From Saprospiraceae bacterium (GTDB lineage: Bacteria; Bacteroidota; Bacteroidia; Chitinophagales; Saprospiraceae), in NCBI GenBank assembly GCA_020630355.1, contig JAHDBO010000115.1, forward strand, positions 1 to 6,534: a stretch of 6,534 nt of DNA, in the 5' to 3' direction. Numbering within the stretch: the stretch's first letter is position 1; every line of letters starts with the position of its first letter. The translations under genes and the position numbers were made by a program. This document shows, piece by piece, positions 1-6,497 of this stretch. The notes beneath the pieces are model-generated. The model was not told the origin of the DNA, did not search any database, and was given only the letters and a program-made list of their open reading frames with translations.

Positions 1-1267
1 CCATAGAATGTCTTACCCCAATCGTAGCAGATTGGTCTACAATATTAGAAGTAATATGTGGTGTAAAACCATTTGGATAGATAGAAGCTACTGCACGAGA
101 ATCTCCATTCGCACCTGGCGCACCTCTGGTAAAGGCAAAAGCATCCGTGTCTCTGTCGCCCCTGCCTCCGAAAGCATACAGCTCTGTATTCTCCCCTAGA
201 GGCATCACTGCATTGACCATAAACTGAAACTGGTCTACAGCCGCAGAACCATATCCTTTTCTCCATTCAAAACTGGGGCGCAATGTGCGTTCTCTCGTTA
301 AAAACTCAGTGGTGAAATTAATAAATCCACCTTTATCTCCTAGTTTTAGTCCATAGTTCAAGTCTACCTTGGTGGTATTGCCATCAAAAGCTCTGTCTTC
401 TCCGTCGATTCTGTTTTCTCCTTCGATGTTGAACAAATCCGGCTCCCAACCATCTTGGTCAGCAAAAATCTCAGCGGCATAATCTTCTCCTATCGCTGTG
501 CTGTGCGCACCGTAAGTCACACCACCAGACAGACCTTCGGAATCATTCAGCACGATATTGATAACACCTGCAATCGCATCCGAACCATATTGTGCGGAAG
601 CACCATCTCTTAGCACCTCTACGCGCTTGATCGCAGAAACTGGGATCGCATTCAAATCCGTTCCTGAATTGCCACGACCTCTTGTACCAAACACATTGAC
701 CAAAGAAGATTGGTGCCTTCTTTTACCATTGACCAAAACAAGGGTTTGGTCTGGCCCTAGACCTCTCAAAGATGCAGGGTCAACGTGGTCAGCACCATCC
801 GAACCTGATTGCTTGGTCGCATTGAAAGAAGGTGCCGCAAATTGCATCAACTGATTGACCTCTACCCGACCGTTTATAGCTGTCAATTCGGATACATCCA
901 ATACGTCTACGGGTGCAGCGGCATCCGTAGATGAGCGGCGATAACTTCTAGAACCAACCACTTGGATTTCCCCTAAGGTCACGCCTTGTGCCAAGGTAAT
1001 ATCCAAAGTACTTTGTCCATTCAATGTAACTTCCTGCGACTCGTAGCCAGTATAGCTAAATACGACGGTGGCATCTGCAGCACTTGGTTTTAAGGTGTAA
1101 TTTCCTTCGTAGTCCGTTACCGCTCCTCGATTCGTACCCTTTTCTACTACGTTTACACCGATGAGGGCTTCACCAGTGGCATCCGTTACTTTACCAGTAA
1201 GTGTGGTTTGTGCATTGAGTCCCATAAAGGCAACACAAAGCACCATAAAGAGCAAAATTTTCTTCAT
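1..1267 (-). CDS. TonB-dependent outer-membrane receptor, N-terminal part (runs off window)
   Basis: This frame stays open from the ATG at 1267-1265 to the left edge, giving 422 residues with no stop. It begins with a signal peptide (MKKILLFMVLCVAFMGLNA, probable cleavage before QTT). Residues about 22-97 form a carboxypeptidase-regulatory-like beta-sandwich (LTGKVTDATGEALIGVNVV, then TDYEGNYTL and SYTGYESQEV). The TonB plug follows at about 115-240, with SLRGLGPDQTLVLVNGKRR, the RGNSGTDLNAIP segment, and the plug signature IKRVEVLRDGASAQYGSDAI followed by AGVINIVL. From about 245 onward the alternating strands look like the start of the 22-stranded barrel. Such receptors import iron complexes, cobalamin or other bulky ligands using TonB/ExbBD energy. 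The plug lacks the usual SusC signatures and no susD is visible, so an iron- or cofactor-type receptor is more likely than a glycan importer; the ligand is unknown. The ATG has an AT-rich leader without a Shine-Dalgarno site, as is normal in Bacteroidota. Confidence 0.95.
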   Translation of the reverse strand, partial: MKKILLFMVLCVAFMGLNAQTTLTGKVTDATGEALIGVNVVEKGTNRGAVTDYEGNYTLKPSAADATVVFSYTGYESQEVTLNGQSTLDITLAQGVTLGEIQVVGSRSYRRSSTDAAAPVDVLDVSELTAINGRVEVNQLMQFAAPSFNATKQSGSDGADHVDPASLRGLGPDQTLVLVNGKRRHQSSLVNVFGTRGRGNSGTDLNAIPVSAIKRVEVLRDGASAQYGSDAIAGVINIVLNDSEGLSGGVTYGAHSTAIGEDYAAEIFADQDGWEPDLFNIEGENRIDGEDRAFDGNTTKVDLNYGLKLGDKGGFINFTTEFLTRERTLRPSFEWRKGYGSAAVDQFQFMVNAVMPLGENTELYAFGGRGDRDTDAFAFTRGAPGANGDSRAVASIYPNGFTPHITSNIVDQSATIGVRHSM

Positions 1268-1366
1268 TGTTTTGATAAAATTTAGTGAGAAAGTAGCTTA
1301 TGATTTAAATGGAAAATCAAATCAGTAATTGGGTTATGGATTCTTGAGCTTGGATATTGAAAATCA

Positions 1367-1379
1367 TGAATTGTGTAAC
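1367..1379 (-). repeat. 13-bp motif GTTACACAATTCA, copy in the TonB-receptor leader
   Basis: This is the second copy of the 13-mer found at 2448-2460. It begins just one base past the -7 element of the receptor promoter and so would overlap the expected transcription start, a typical position for a repressor site. No known operator is recognised in it. Confidence 0.5.
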
Positions 1380-1380
1380 C

Positions 1381-1411
1381 CAAACCTAAACAAAAAAGTT
1401 TAAGTTGCAAA
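1381..1411 (-). promoter_or_regulatory. Bacteroidetes-type promoter for the TonB receptor gene
   Basis: On the minus strand TTTG (1411-1408) is followed by a 19-bp spacer and TAGGTTTG (1388-1381). This fits the Bacteroidetes primary-sigma consensus TTTG-N19-TAnnTTTG at every fixed position. Transcription would start near 1375, giving a leader of about 105 nt before the ATG at 1267. It lies between the rpoD terminator and the receptor start, as expected for an independent transcription unit. Confidence 0.75.
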
Positions 1412-1462
1412 ATATGAAGATGGGGTATTGGAGGGATTCCTTAACTTTGATTTTATTTTAAT

Positions 1463-1494
1463 AAAAAAAGCTCCCCACAAATAATGCAGGAAGC
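1463..1494 (-). terminator. Rho-independent terminator after rpoD
   Basis: On the minus strand GCTTCCT (1494-1488) can pair with GGGGAGC (1476-1470) across an 11-nt loop. The stem is 7 bp with two G-U pairs and is followed directly by seven T residues (1469-1463). It lies about 32 bp past the rpoD stop codon and upstream of the receptor promoter, so it separates the two units. In the opposite direction no comparable T-run follows the stem. Confidence 0.8.
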
Positions 1495-1525
1495 CATTTT
1501 GTTTTGCTTCTGGTTGTTTTATACG

Positions 1526-2395
1526 TTATATGCCTAGATAAGATTTTAATGCGTTTCTGTTGTAAGACTTTCTTAGTCTTCGGATGGCCCGCTCTTTGAT
1601 TTGGCGGACTCGCTCTCTTGTCAAGCCATACAAATCCCCTATTTCTTCTAAGGTCAGGGATTTATTCCCATTCAGACCATAATAGGAAGACAATACTTCG
1701 ATTTCTCTAGGAGAAAGAATGGACAAACCATGTGCTACCTCGTCTTTTAGAGATTGTGCCATCAAAGAATCGTCTGGTTTCAAACCATTTTCATCTTGTA
1801 CGACATCCAGCATTGTCGAAGCGCCTTCATCCCCTGAAATCGGCGCATCAAAAGAAAGGTGCTTTCCGTTGCCTTTGAGCATATTGCGGATTTCCTTGGG
1901 CTTCATGCCAAGCAAATCCCCTAGTTCTTCATGGGTAGGTTCTCTTTCAAATTCTTGTACAAAAGAAAGGTAGGCCTCATTGACTTTATTGTAAGAGCCA
2001 ACTTTATTCAAAGGCAAACGCACGATTCTTGAGTATTCTACTATCGCTTGTAGGATAGATTGACGTATCCACCAAACCGCATAAGAAATGAACTTGAAAC
2101 CCTTGGTTTCATCGAAGCGCTTGGCAGCTTTCATTAAGCCTACATTCCCCTCGTTGATTAAATCACTCAAGGAAAGCCCTTGGTTTTGGTATTGTTTTGC
2201 CACAGAAACAACAAATCGCAAATTAGCTTTTGTCAGCCTTTCTAGAGCGCTCTGATCACCTTCTCTAATACGGCGCGCCATTTCCGCTTCTTGATCTGCT
2301 GTGAGCATATCAATTTTACCAATATCATTGAGATATTTATCCAATGCTAAACTCTCTCGAGCGGTGATTTTGTTTGTAATTTTCAACTGCCGCAT
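1526..2395 (-). CDS. rpoD: Primary (housekeeping) sigma-70 factor
   Basis: This 289-residue protein directs RNA polymerase to most promoters. Region 1.2 lies at about residues 14-46 (SLALDKYLNDIG). Region 2 lies at about 50-125: KANLRFVVSVAKQY, then DLINEGNVGLMKA for core binding, then GFKFISYAVWWIRQSI for -10 recognition and melting. Region 3 follows at about 127-205 (REPTHEELGDLLGM). Region 4 at about 220-285 carries the -35-binding helix-turn-helix (LTLEEIGDLYGLTRERVRQI). Region 1.1 is absent, and the protein ends SYLGI, as is usual for Bacteroidota primary sigma factors of about 285-290 residues. An in-frame ATG 14 codons upstream (2437) would add a basic, non-conserved extension. I prefer 2395 because the resulting MRQLKIT start is the family's typical one. 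Upstream is an AT-rich region with a candidate promoter, and downstream a terminator, so it is probably monocistronic. Confidence 0.96.
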   Translation of the reverse strand: MRQLKITNKITARESLALDKYLNDIGKIDMLTADQEAEMARRIREGDQSALERLTKANLRFVVSVAKQYQNQGLSLSDLINEGNVGLMKAAKRFDETKGFKFISYAVWWIRQSILQAIVEYSRIVRLPLNKVGSYNKVNEAYLSFVQEFEREPTHEELGDLLGMKPKEIRNMLKGNGKHLSFDAPISGDEGASTMLDVVQDENGLKPDDSLMAQSLKDEVAHGLSILSPREIEVLSSYYGLNGNKSLTLEEIGDLYGLTRERVRQIKERAIRRLRKSYNRNALKSYLGI

Positions 2396-2447
2396 AAATC
2401 GTTTTTTGTATTTATTCTTATGAATATACGTAAACAAGACTGTTTAA

Positions 2448-2460
2448 GTTACACAATTCA
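2448..2460 (+). repeat. 13-bp motif GTTACACAATTCA, copy in the rpoD leader
   Basis: GTTACACAATTCA reads on the plus strand here. The identical 13-mer reads on the minus strand at 1379-1367 in the receptor leader, so the two copies are inverted relative to each other. With flanking bases the match is 16 of 18 (TTTRRGTTACACAATTCA). It lies about 53 bp upstream of the rpoD start codon. Its function is unknown. Confidence 0.5.
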
Positions 2461-2482
2461 ATAAAAAAACTTGACTTTTTAT

Positions 2483-2514
2483 CAAAAAGAACTTATATAC
2501 GTCCTCTTACAAAA
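2483..2514 (-). promoter_or_regulatory. Candidate promoter for rpoD
   Basis: On the minus strand TTTTG (2514-2510) is followed by exactly 19 bp and then TCTTTTTG (2490-2483). The latter matches TAnnTTTG at all fixed positions except one (C for A). The leader would be about 80 nt. The region is T-rich, which raises the chance of a fortuitous match. Confidence 0.4.
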
Positions 2515-2579
2515 GGAATACGTTTTTTGAGCACAAAAAGTTTCCTAAAGACGATTTATACTAGAAATTTAACTTTAAG

Positions 2580-3758
2580 TCAGGCAATTTTCTCGACGGT
2601 CGTCGAATTTGATAAGATTTTTCCTGATTTCAGGTTCAATAAATTCAATCCTGGTTTTTTCCCTTTTTCTATGGACCCAATCTCGTTTTCATAGCCCAAA
2701 GCCTCCGCCCCGTTTAACGTCGCCCATCCTAATAAAGTTTCAAAAGGAATGTAAGATTGATATTTATGGATGGTTTTCATTTCGTCCAAAATCGACAACC
2801 GCCAATTGGAAGTCAAACTATCCGTACCGATACAGACTTTTGCCTCGGTATTTAAAAAAGCTTGGTAATTCGGTAAGCGATTTTCGATGTATAGATTGGC
2901 GTTGGGACAAGTCGCCCAGTAAGTCTTATCCGACCAGATTTGAGCCGTGCTAATATCCGACTCTGTTGTCATTGTATTGTGGACAAACAAGGTTTTACAA
3001 CGGGCATCCATATTCGCCAAAGCATAGTAAATCGAGTTTTTACCACTTGCGTGGAATGTATCCATCGGTATCCCGAATCCTTTATAAAAATCTATAAAGC
3101 CACCTCGCTTCGAGCGGAACAGTTCATTTTCGTGCGGTGTTTCTTGATTGTGAATACTGATGGTCCCCTCTCCCTGATTGAGTTCGTTGATGAGCTCAAA
3201 TAGTTTCCTAGAAACGGAATAAGGGGCGTGCGGCACTCCGCTTTTTTTGTTCCCATTGCTTGTGCTTTGCGCTCTATACACCTCCATGTAAGCATCGAAA
3301 GTATCCTGTGCATTGGCATCTTGCAAAAAATCGAACATTTCCACAAAGCTATAATAGCGTATCGGGCTCGAATTTTTACACGTAAGTGTGTCCAGTTTAT
3401 TAGAAATATCCCCTACTGCTACGATGCCTTCGGCTTGCATCTCTGCATCGGCTGCGATAATGGCTGCTTGGATTTCTTCTTGCGGCACTTCACGAAAGGC
3501 AACCACATTTTTGATAAAAGGAATCAATCCAGTTCCCGTATCTACTTTGCCCTTCATGTGTGACAGTTCCAGATGACAATGCGCATTCACAAAGCCTGGC
3601 ACAATCGCTCCGTGATGGATTTCTAATTCACTCTCATCGTAATCTGCACGCCTTCCCAGTGCTTGGATTTCTCCCTGTTCGTCAATGACAACAACCCCAT
3701 TTTTGATAGGTGCGCTACTAACAGGATAGACATAATCTGAGGATATTTTACGGAGCAT
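2580..3758 (-). CDS. Metal-dependent amidohydrolase, adenosine/aminofutalosine deaminase-like
   Basis: This 392-residue cytosolic enzyme belongs to the amidohydrolase superfamily (the COG0402 type, which includes chlorohydrolases and methylthioadenosine or S-adenosylhomocysteine deaminases). A small beta-sandwich half (residues 1-54) leads into the TIM barrel through PGFVNAHCHLELS, whose H60 and H62 would bind the metal. Later motifs fit deaminases of this group: PHAPYS with H177, SIHNQE with H203 and E206 (the HxxE metal and proton-transfer pair), VHNT with H260, CPNANLYI, and GTDSLTSN with the catalytic D313. The C-terminus returns to the sandwich (IGSIEKGKKPGLNLL). All core residues are present, so it should be active on an aminated ring, probably an adenine nucleoside. 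6-Aminodeoxyfutalosine in menaquinone synthesis is a plausible substrate but is inferred only from the family. It lies 24 bp after the DUF5691 gene, likely in one operon. No convincing terminator follows it. Confidence 0.9.
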   Translation of the reverse strand: MLRKISSDYVYPVSSAPIKNGVVVIDEQGEIQALGRRADYDESELEIHHGAIVPGFVNAHCHLELSHMKGKVDTGTGLIPFIKNVVAFREVPQEEIQAAIIAADAEMQAEGIVAVGDISNKLDTLTCKNSSPIRYYSFVEMFDFLQDANAQDTFDAYMEVYRAQSTSNGNKKSGVPHAPYSVSRKLFELINELNQGEGTISIHNQETPHENELFRSKRGGFIDFYKGFGIPMDTFHASGKNSIYYALANMDARCKTLFVHNTMTTESDISTAQIWSDKTYWATCPNANLYIENRLPNYQAFLNTEAKVCIGTDSLTSNWRLSILDEMKTIHKYQSYIPFETLLGWATLNGAEALGYENEIGSIEKGKKPGLNLLNLKSGKILSNSTTVEKIA

Positions 3759-3761
3759 AAT

Positions 3762-3775
3762 ATTTGGTATTTGGT
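3762..3775. repeat. Tandem heptamer ATTTGGT x2 before the amidohydrolase start
   Basis: ATTTGGT occurs twice in direct tandem on the plus strand, so the mRNA reads ACCAAAT ACCAAAT. It fills most of the 24-bp gap between the DUF5691 stop and the amidohydrolase ATG, ending a few bases before the start codon. The same heptamer recurs upstream of the transglycosylase at 6376-6382. Confidence 0.7.
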
Positions 3776-3782
3776 GAATTTA

Positions 3783-5315
3783 CTAATCTTTGAGGCTTTC
3801 TAGCATTTCCTTACGAAATTTGAGTACATCAAATAACTCGGTCATTTGTTTTTCCCAGCCTTGCCAGAGGGTCTGGGATTGGCTCCAGTCTCGCCAAAGG
3901 ATGTCGTATAAATTAGGATTGCAGGTGTAAGCCACTTTATTCAAAATACCTTTATAATGCCAACCACTCCAATAACGAGAACCTTGTGCGCTCAACCAAG
4001 TTTTGATGTTGCTGATAAATAGCAGCATCAGCTTATCTTCCCAAAGGTGATTTCCAGATTTCAGCAATTGCATCAAAGGCTCGGATTCTTCTATGAAACC
4101 ATTTTTTTGAGCAAGGTATTTTATGGCTATCTTATTGAAAATACCATCAGATAAACCCATAAAAATCGCTTGAATATCTAGCTTAGTCCATCCCGCCTTT
4201 TCATAATGTTCCATCCAAAACTCTAGCAGCAAGCTCATCCAGGCCTCGTTCTGATATTTTGCTGCCGCCAATATCCATCCTTGTATCAGCACTTCTGACC
4301 ACTCGCTCCGAATTGCTATTTCAAGTAGTTGTTCCCTTTTTAGTTTAAAATGTTCTTCCCAGCGCTGCGGTGGTACGATACTCAGCATAAAGGATAAACG
4401 AGCCGCCAACAACCCCGCCTGCAATCCTTGGGTTTTAATATTCAGACCATCTCTCAAAAGGGCATCATCTATTGCTTCAGGCAGTTCTATTTTGAACTTT
4501 GACTTACCGAAAGTCTTACTTTTCAGCTCTATCAATCTTACGAGTCGCTGAAACATTCTTTCGACCAATCGACTGCTAGGAATCTCGCCCAGTATATTAG
4601 CAGCAAGTAGGCGGATTTCTTTGCGTTTGTCATCCAACAGTTCTTCGAGAAAAGGCTCGTAGGCTTCGTCTGGATATTTCGCTAATATATTCAAAAACGC
4701 CTTTTTATGATGAACGGTATCCTGTGCCCAAGTCTTTGTGAGCAGTGGCACTACTTGAGTTGGATTTGTCCGACACAAGGACTCTAGGATTTTAATTCGG
4801 CTCGCTTTGTCCCCTACCTCCCATGCATCCAAGTCTGTCTCGTCTGTCAATTGATTCCATTCTGGATGCTGGCGCAACAGCCAGGCCCCTCTCTTCCCTA
4901 TACGCTTCCCGATATGCACCCAAAGGTGTGGATGTTTCATACATCTTCCTAGCAGTTCGGGCAAGCTTTCTGGTGGTAGGATCTTATTGTTTTTGGATAA
5001 TAAATGAAGAAACTCTGGTAGCGCAGCCTCGTATTTATCCGCCAAGATTAGATTGAGGTGCTGTACACTTTCATTGGAGCAAAGACTCGCTGTTTCTGGC
5101 TCGGCTCGTTCGGCTACCATTCCTTGATGAACGGTTGGAAGCCTTGCCGCCTTTTTTATAGAAGCCTGCATCGCAATCGCATCCAATAACATTGAGGACC
5201 TGTTTTGCTTCGTGTCAATGCCTTGTTTTTTCATCCACAATACCAACTCTTCTGGCAAATTACCTTTGTCAGTGCCGATGATGCCTATTCGGACGAGTTG
5301 CTCCCAGTGGGACAT
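3783..5315 (-). CDS. DUF5691 family helical-repeat protein, function unknown
   Basis: This 510-residue protein has no signal peptide or membrane segment and is probably cytosolic. The N-terminus (WEQLVRIGIIGTDKGNLPEE) fits the start of DUF5691 proteins, which are typically of similar length. The protein is almost wholly alpha-helical. Residues about 170-255 look like HEAT/ARM-type helical pairs (VPLLTKTW, FLNILAKYPDEAYEPFLEEL, then EIRLLAANILGEI). The C-terminal half (about 330-510) is rich in Trp and Leu, with segments such as WLSAQGSRYWSGWHYKGIL. No catalytic motif is evident, suggesting a scaffold or binding role. From general knowledge, DUF5691 genes often sit beside genes for SWIM zinc-finger, MoxR-type AAA ATPase, DUF5682 and VWA proteins; none of these is in the window. 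Here it is preceded by a lytic transglycosylase (75 bp) and followed by the amidohydrolase (24 bp). The assignment rests on recalled family features and was not searched. Confidence 0.8.
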   Translation of the reverse strand: MSHWEQLVRIGIIGTDKGNLPEELVLWMKKQGIDTKQNRSSMLLDAIAMQASIKKAARLPTVHQGMVAERAEPETASLCSNESVQHLNLILADKYEAALPEFLHLLSKNNKILPPESLPELLGRCMKHPHLWVHIGKRIGKRGAWLLRQHPEWNQLTDETDLDAWEVGDKASRIKILESLCRTNPTQVVPLLTKTWAQDTVHHKKAFLNILAKYPDEAYEPFLEELLDDKRKEIRLLAANILGEIPSSRLVERMFQRLVRLIELKSKTFGKSKFKIELPEAIDDALLRDGLNIKTQGLQAGLLAARLSFMLSIVPPQRWEEHFKLKREQLLEIAIRSEWSEVLIQGWILAAAKYQNEAWMSLLLEFWMEHYEKAGWTKLDIQAIFMGLSDGIFNKIAIKYLAQKNGFIEESEPLMQLLKSGNHLWEDKLMLLFISNIKTWLSAQGSRYWSGWHYKGILNKVAYTCNPNLYDILWRDWSQSQTLWQGWEKQMTELFDVLKFRKEMLESLKD

Positions 5316-5320
5316 AAGCT

Positions 5321-5355
5321 AGATAATAGATTTTAGATAATAGATTTTAGATAGA
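5321..5355. repeat. Five heptamers in phase (AGATNNN) before the DUF5691 start
   Basis: The plus strand reads AGATAAT AGATTTT AGATAAT AGATTTT AGATAGA, which is a 14-bp unit repeated twice exactly plus part of a third, or five 7-mers that all begin AGAT. The array ends five bases before the DUF5691 ATG, so it would form most of the near-start leader in the mRNA (repeats ending ATCT). It is non-coding and AT-rich. Confidence 0.85.
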
Positions 5356-5390
5356 TGCCATCTTCTAAAACCACTAAAGCTCCAATTCCC

Positions 5391-6332
5391 TTATTTCGGG
5401 ATTCTAATCAGATATTTTTTCTTGTTTTTATTGCTCAGTTTCGAGGCAATCAGCCATGGGTTGTATACTTTGAGCAGGCGGTAGTTCGTGCCGTATTTTT
5501 TGGCGAAAGCCGCCCAATCCACATTTGATTCCGCTACTTCTACTTCGTAGTAATTGTTGAGCGGTGGGTACTTTTGATGGTCTTGTACTAAGAAGCCATA
5601 CTGGCTAGGATTGGATAGAATCTCCTTCAATGCTACGATACGGAACACGTACCGCCCCGTTTCAACATTCAAATTCAAATCATAATAAGAATCTGATAAT
5701 TGTTGCGTTTTGACTTTATTCAGTTTGTTGCCACCCACATTGTAGGCCGCTGCCGCCATCGTCCAAGAGCCAAATTTATTCTTTAGTGATTTTAAATATT
5801 TACAAGCAGCCCTTGTTGCCTTCTCTAGATGATACCGCTCGTCTACCTCAGAGTTGACGGTCATCCCGTACTGTTTTGCCGTTCCTTTCATGAATTGCCA
5901 GACGCCTTTTGCGCCTGCTGGAGAAGTCGCATTACTCAGATCTGATTCGGCTACAGCCAAATATTTAAAATCGTCTGGAAGCCCCTCTTCTGCCAAGATA
6001 CGCTCTATGACAGGAAAGAAACGCTTCGTCTTTTTTATATTTAGAATGGTATTGGAATGATAGTAAGAGTTGCGCAACAGCTCCCTGTCCAAGCGTTCTT
6101 TAGCATCAAAACGCTCCATCGGAAGCGGCTCGCCCGCAAAATTAGCCGATGTCGGTAAGCTAACCGCATGAACACTCTGAGGAACATAGATGTCCTGAGA
6201 AGAACGTTCAGATTTTGTTTTAATTTGTTTTTTTTCTGAGTCTTTAGTATCCTCTCCCTTGTAGGAGCTCAGGACGGAGAAGCAAAGCACGGCAAATAAG
6301 ATAAGTGCCAATGCAGGCAATGGGCGTAGCAT
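5391..6332 (-). CDS. MltD-like lytic transglycosylase (SLT domain)
   Basis: This 313-residue protein would cleave peptidoglycan between N-acetylmuramic acid and N-acetylglucosamine, leaving 1,6-anhydro ends, in the periplasm. A hydrophobic N-terminus (residues 4-22) is a signal peptide or membrane anchor. Residues 25-50 are a charged linker. The SLT fold spans about 105-235. The catalytic glutamate is E129 in LAVAESDL. GAKGVWQFM (140-148) and AAAAYNVGG (193-201) are the other standard SLT motifs, and DERYHLEKATRAACKYLKSL fits the MltD branch. The C-terminal segment (about 260-313, YYEVEV then WAAFAKKYGTNYRLLKVYNPW and YLIRIP) resembles a single diverged LysM module, so the protein is shorter than multi-LysM MltD proteins. 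C17 is preceded by leucine, so a lipoprotein anchor is not supported. Its role beside DUF5691 is unclear. Confidence 0.93.
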   Translation of the reverse strand: MLRPLPALALILFAVLCFSVLSSYKGEDTKDSEKKQIKTKSERSSQDIYVPQSVHAVSLPTSANFAGEPLPMERFDAKERLDRELLRNSYYHSNTILNIKKTKRFFPVIERILAEEGLPDDFKYLAVAESDLSNATSPAGAKGVWQFMKGTAKQYGMTVNSEVDERYHLEKATRAACKYLKSLKNKFGSWTMAAAAYNVGGNKLNKVKTQQLSDSYYDLNLNVETGRYVFRIVALKEILSNPSQYGFLVQDHQKYPPLNNYYEVEVAESNVDWAAFAKKYGTNYRLLKVYNPWLIASKLSNKNKKKYLIRIPK

Positions 6333-6333
6333 A

Positions 6334-6353
6334 ATTTTAGATTTAGATTTTTC
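6334..6353. repeat. Short ATTT(T)AG repeats before the transglycosylase start
   Basis: ATTTTAG, ATTTAG and ATTTTTC follow each other on the plus strand, so the mRNA carries repeated CTAAAT just before the ATG at 6332. The words resemble those at 5321-5355, but the spacing is 7, 6 and 7 bases. Confidence 0.5.
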
Positions 6354-6374
6354 AAGTACGGGAGGAAGAGGAAT

Positions 6375-6409
6375 TATTTGGTAATTAGTCTTTAGATATT
6401 AGATTGAAA
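6375..6409. repeat. Degenerate heptamer repeat in the transglycosylase upstream region
   Basis: In steps of seven the plus strand reads TATTTGG TAATTAG TCTTTAG ATATTAG ATTGAAA, with TTAG or TTGG kept in phase in the first four. The first unit overlaps the ATTTGGT heptamer also seen at 3762-3775. A 6-bp perfect inverted repeat (AGATTG at 6401-6406, CAATCT at 6411-6416, loop AAAC) overlaps the end of the array and could form a small hairpin. Confidence 0.6.
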
Positions 6410-6497
6410 CCAATCTTTCACAGCTTACTGTTTTGCCAAAATCAAGACAGCGCAATATCTAATTATTCATAACTTAATGATCCCCTATTAACTATCT

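Noticed and set aside
45..266. Minus-strand reading frame of 73 codons inside the TonB-receptor region
   Set aside because: It is a shifted frame of the receptor gene. The receptor frame is open for 422 codons and contains clear plug and barrel motifs; this frame has low-complexity Cys/Arg-rich content and no motif.
558..854. Plus-strand reading frame of 98 codons
   Set aside because: It lies antisense to the highly conserved plug domain of the receptor, has no recognisable domain, and is explained as a shadow of that gene's codon pattern.
1..1267. SusC-type glycan importer
   Set aside because: The plug sequence is of the iron/cofactor-receptor kind and lacks the usual SusC signatures. No susD is seen, although any downstream gene would lie outside the window.
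2473..2489. Palindrome-like CTTTTTATCAAAAAG upstream of rpoD
   Set aside because: The loop would be only three bases and the stem is nearly all A-T. Such sequences are expected by chance in this AT-rich leader, and it overlaps the candidate promoter.
2521..2579. Terminator after the amidohydrolase gene
   Set aside because: The only nearby hairpin (TTTTTG, loop TGCT, CAAAAA on the minus strand) is a 6-bp AT-rich stem with no T-run after it. Read-through into rpoD cannot be excluded.
3228..3563. Plus-strand frames antisense to the amidohydrolase (also 2609-2953 and 2940-3203)
   Set aside because: They overlap conserved catalytic segments of the amidohydrolase on the other strand, and their translations show no known motif.
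5321..5355. Possible CRISPR array or attachment site
   Set aside because: The units are only 7 or 14 bp, contiguous and AT-rich, with no spacers and no cas or integrase gene nearby.
6270..6332. Lipoprotein signal in the transglycosylase
   Set aside because: C17 is inside the hydrophobic segment but has leucine at -1 and valine at -2. A lipobox needs a small residue (Gly, Ala or Ser) at -1.
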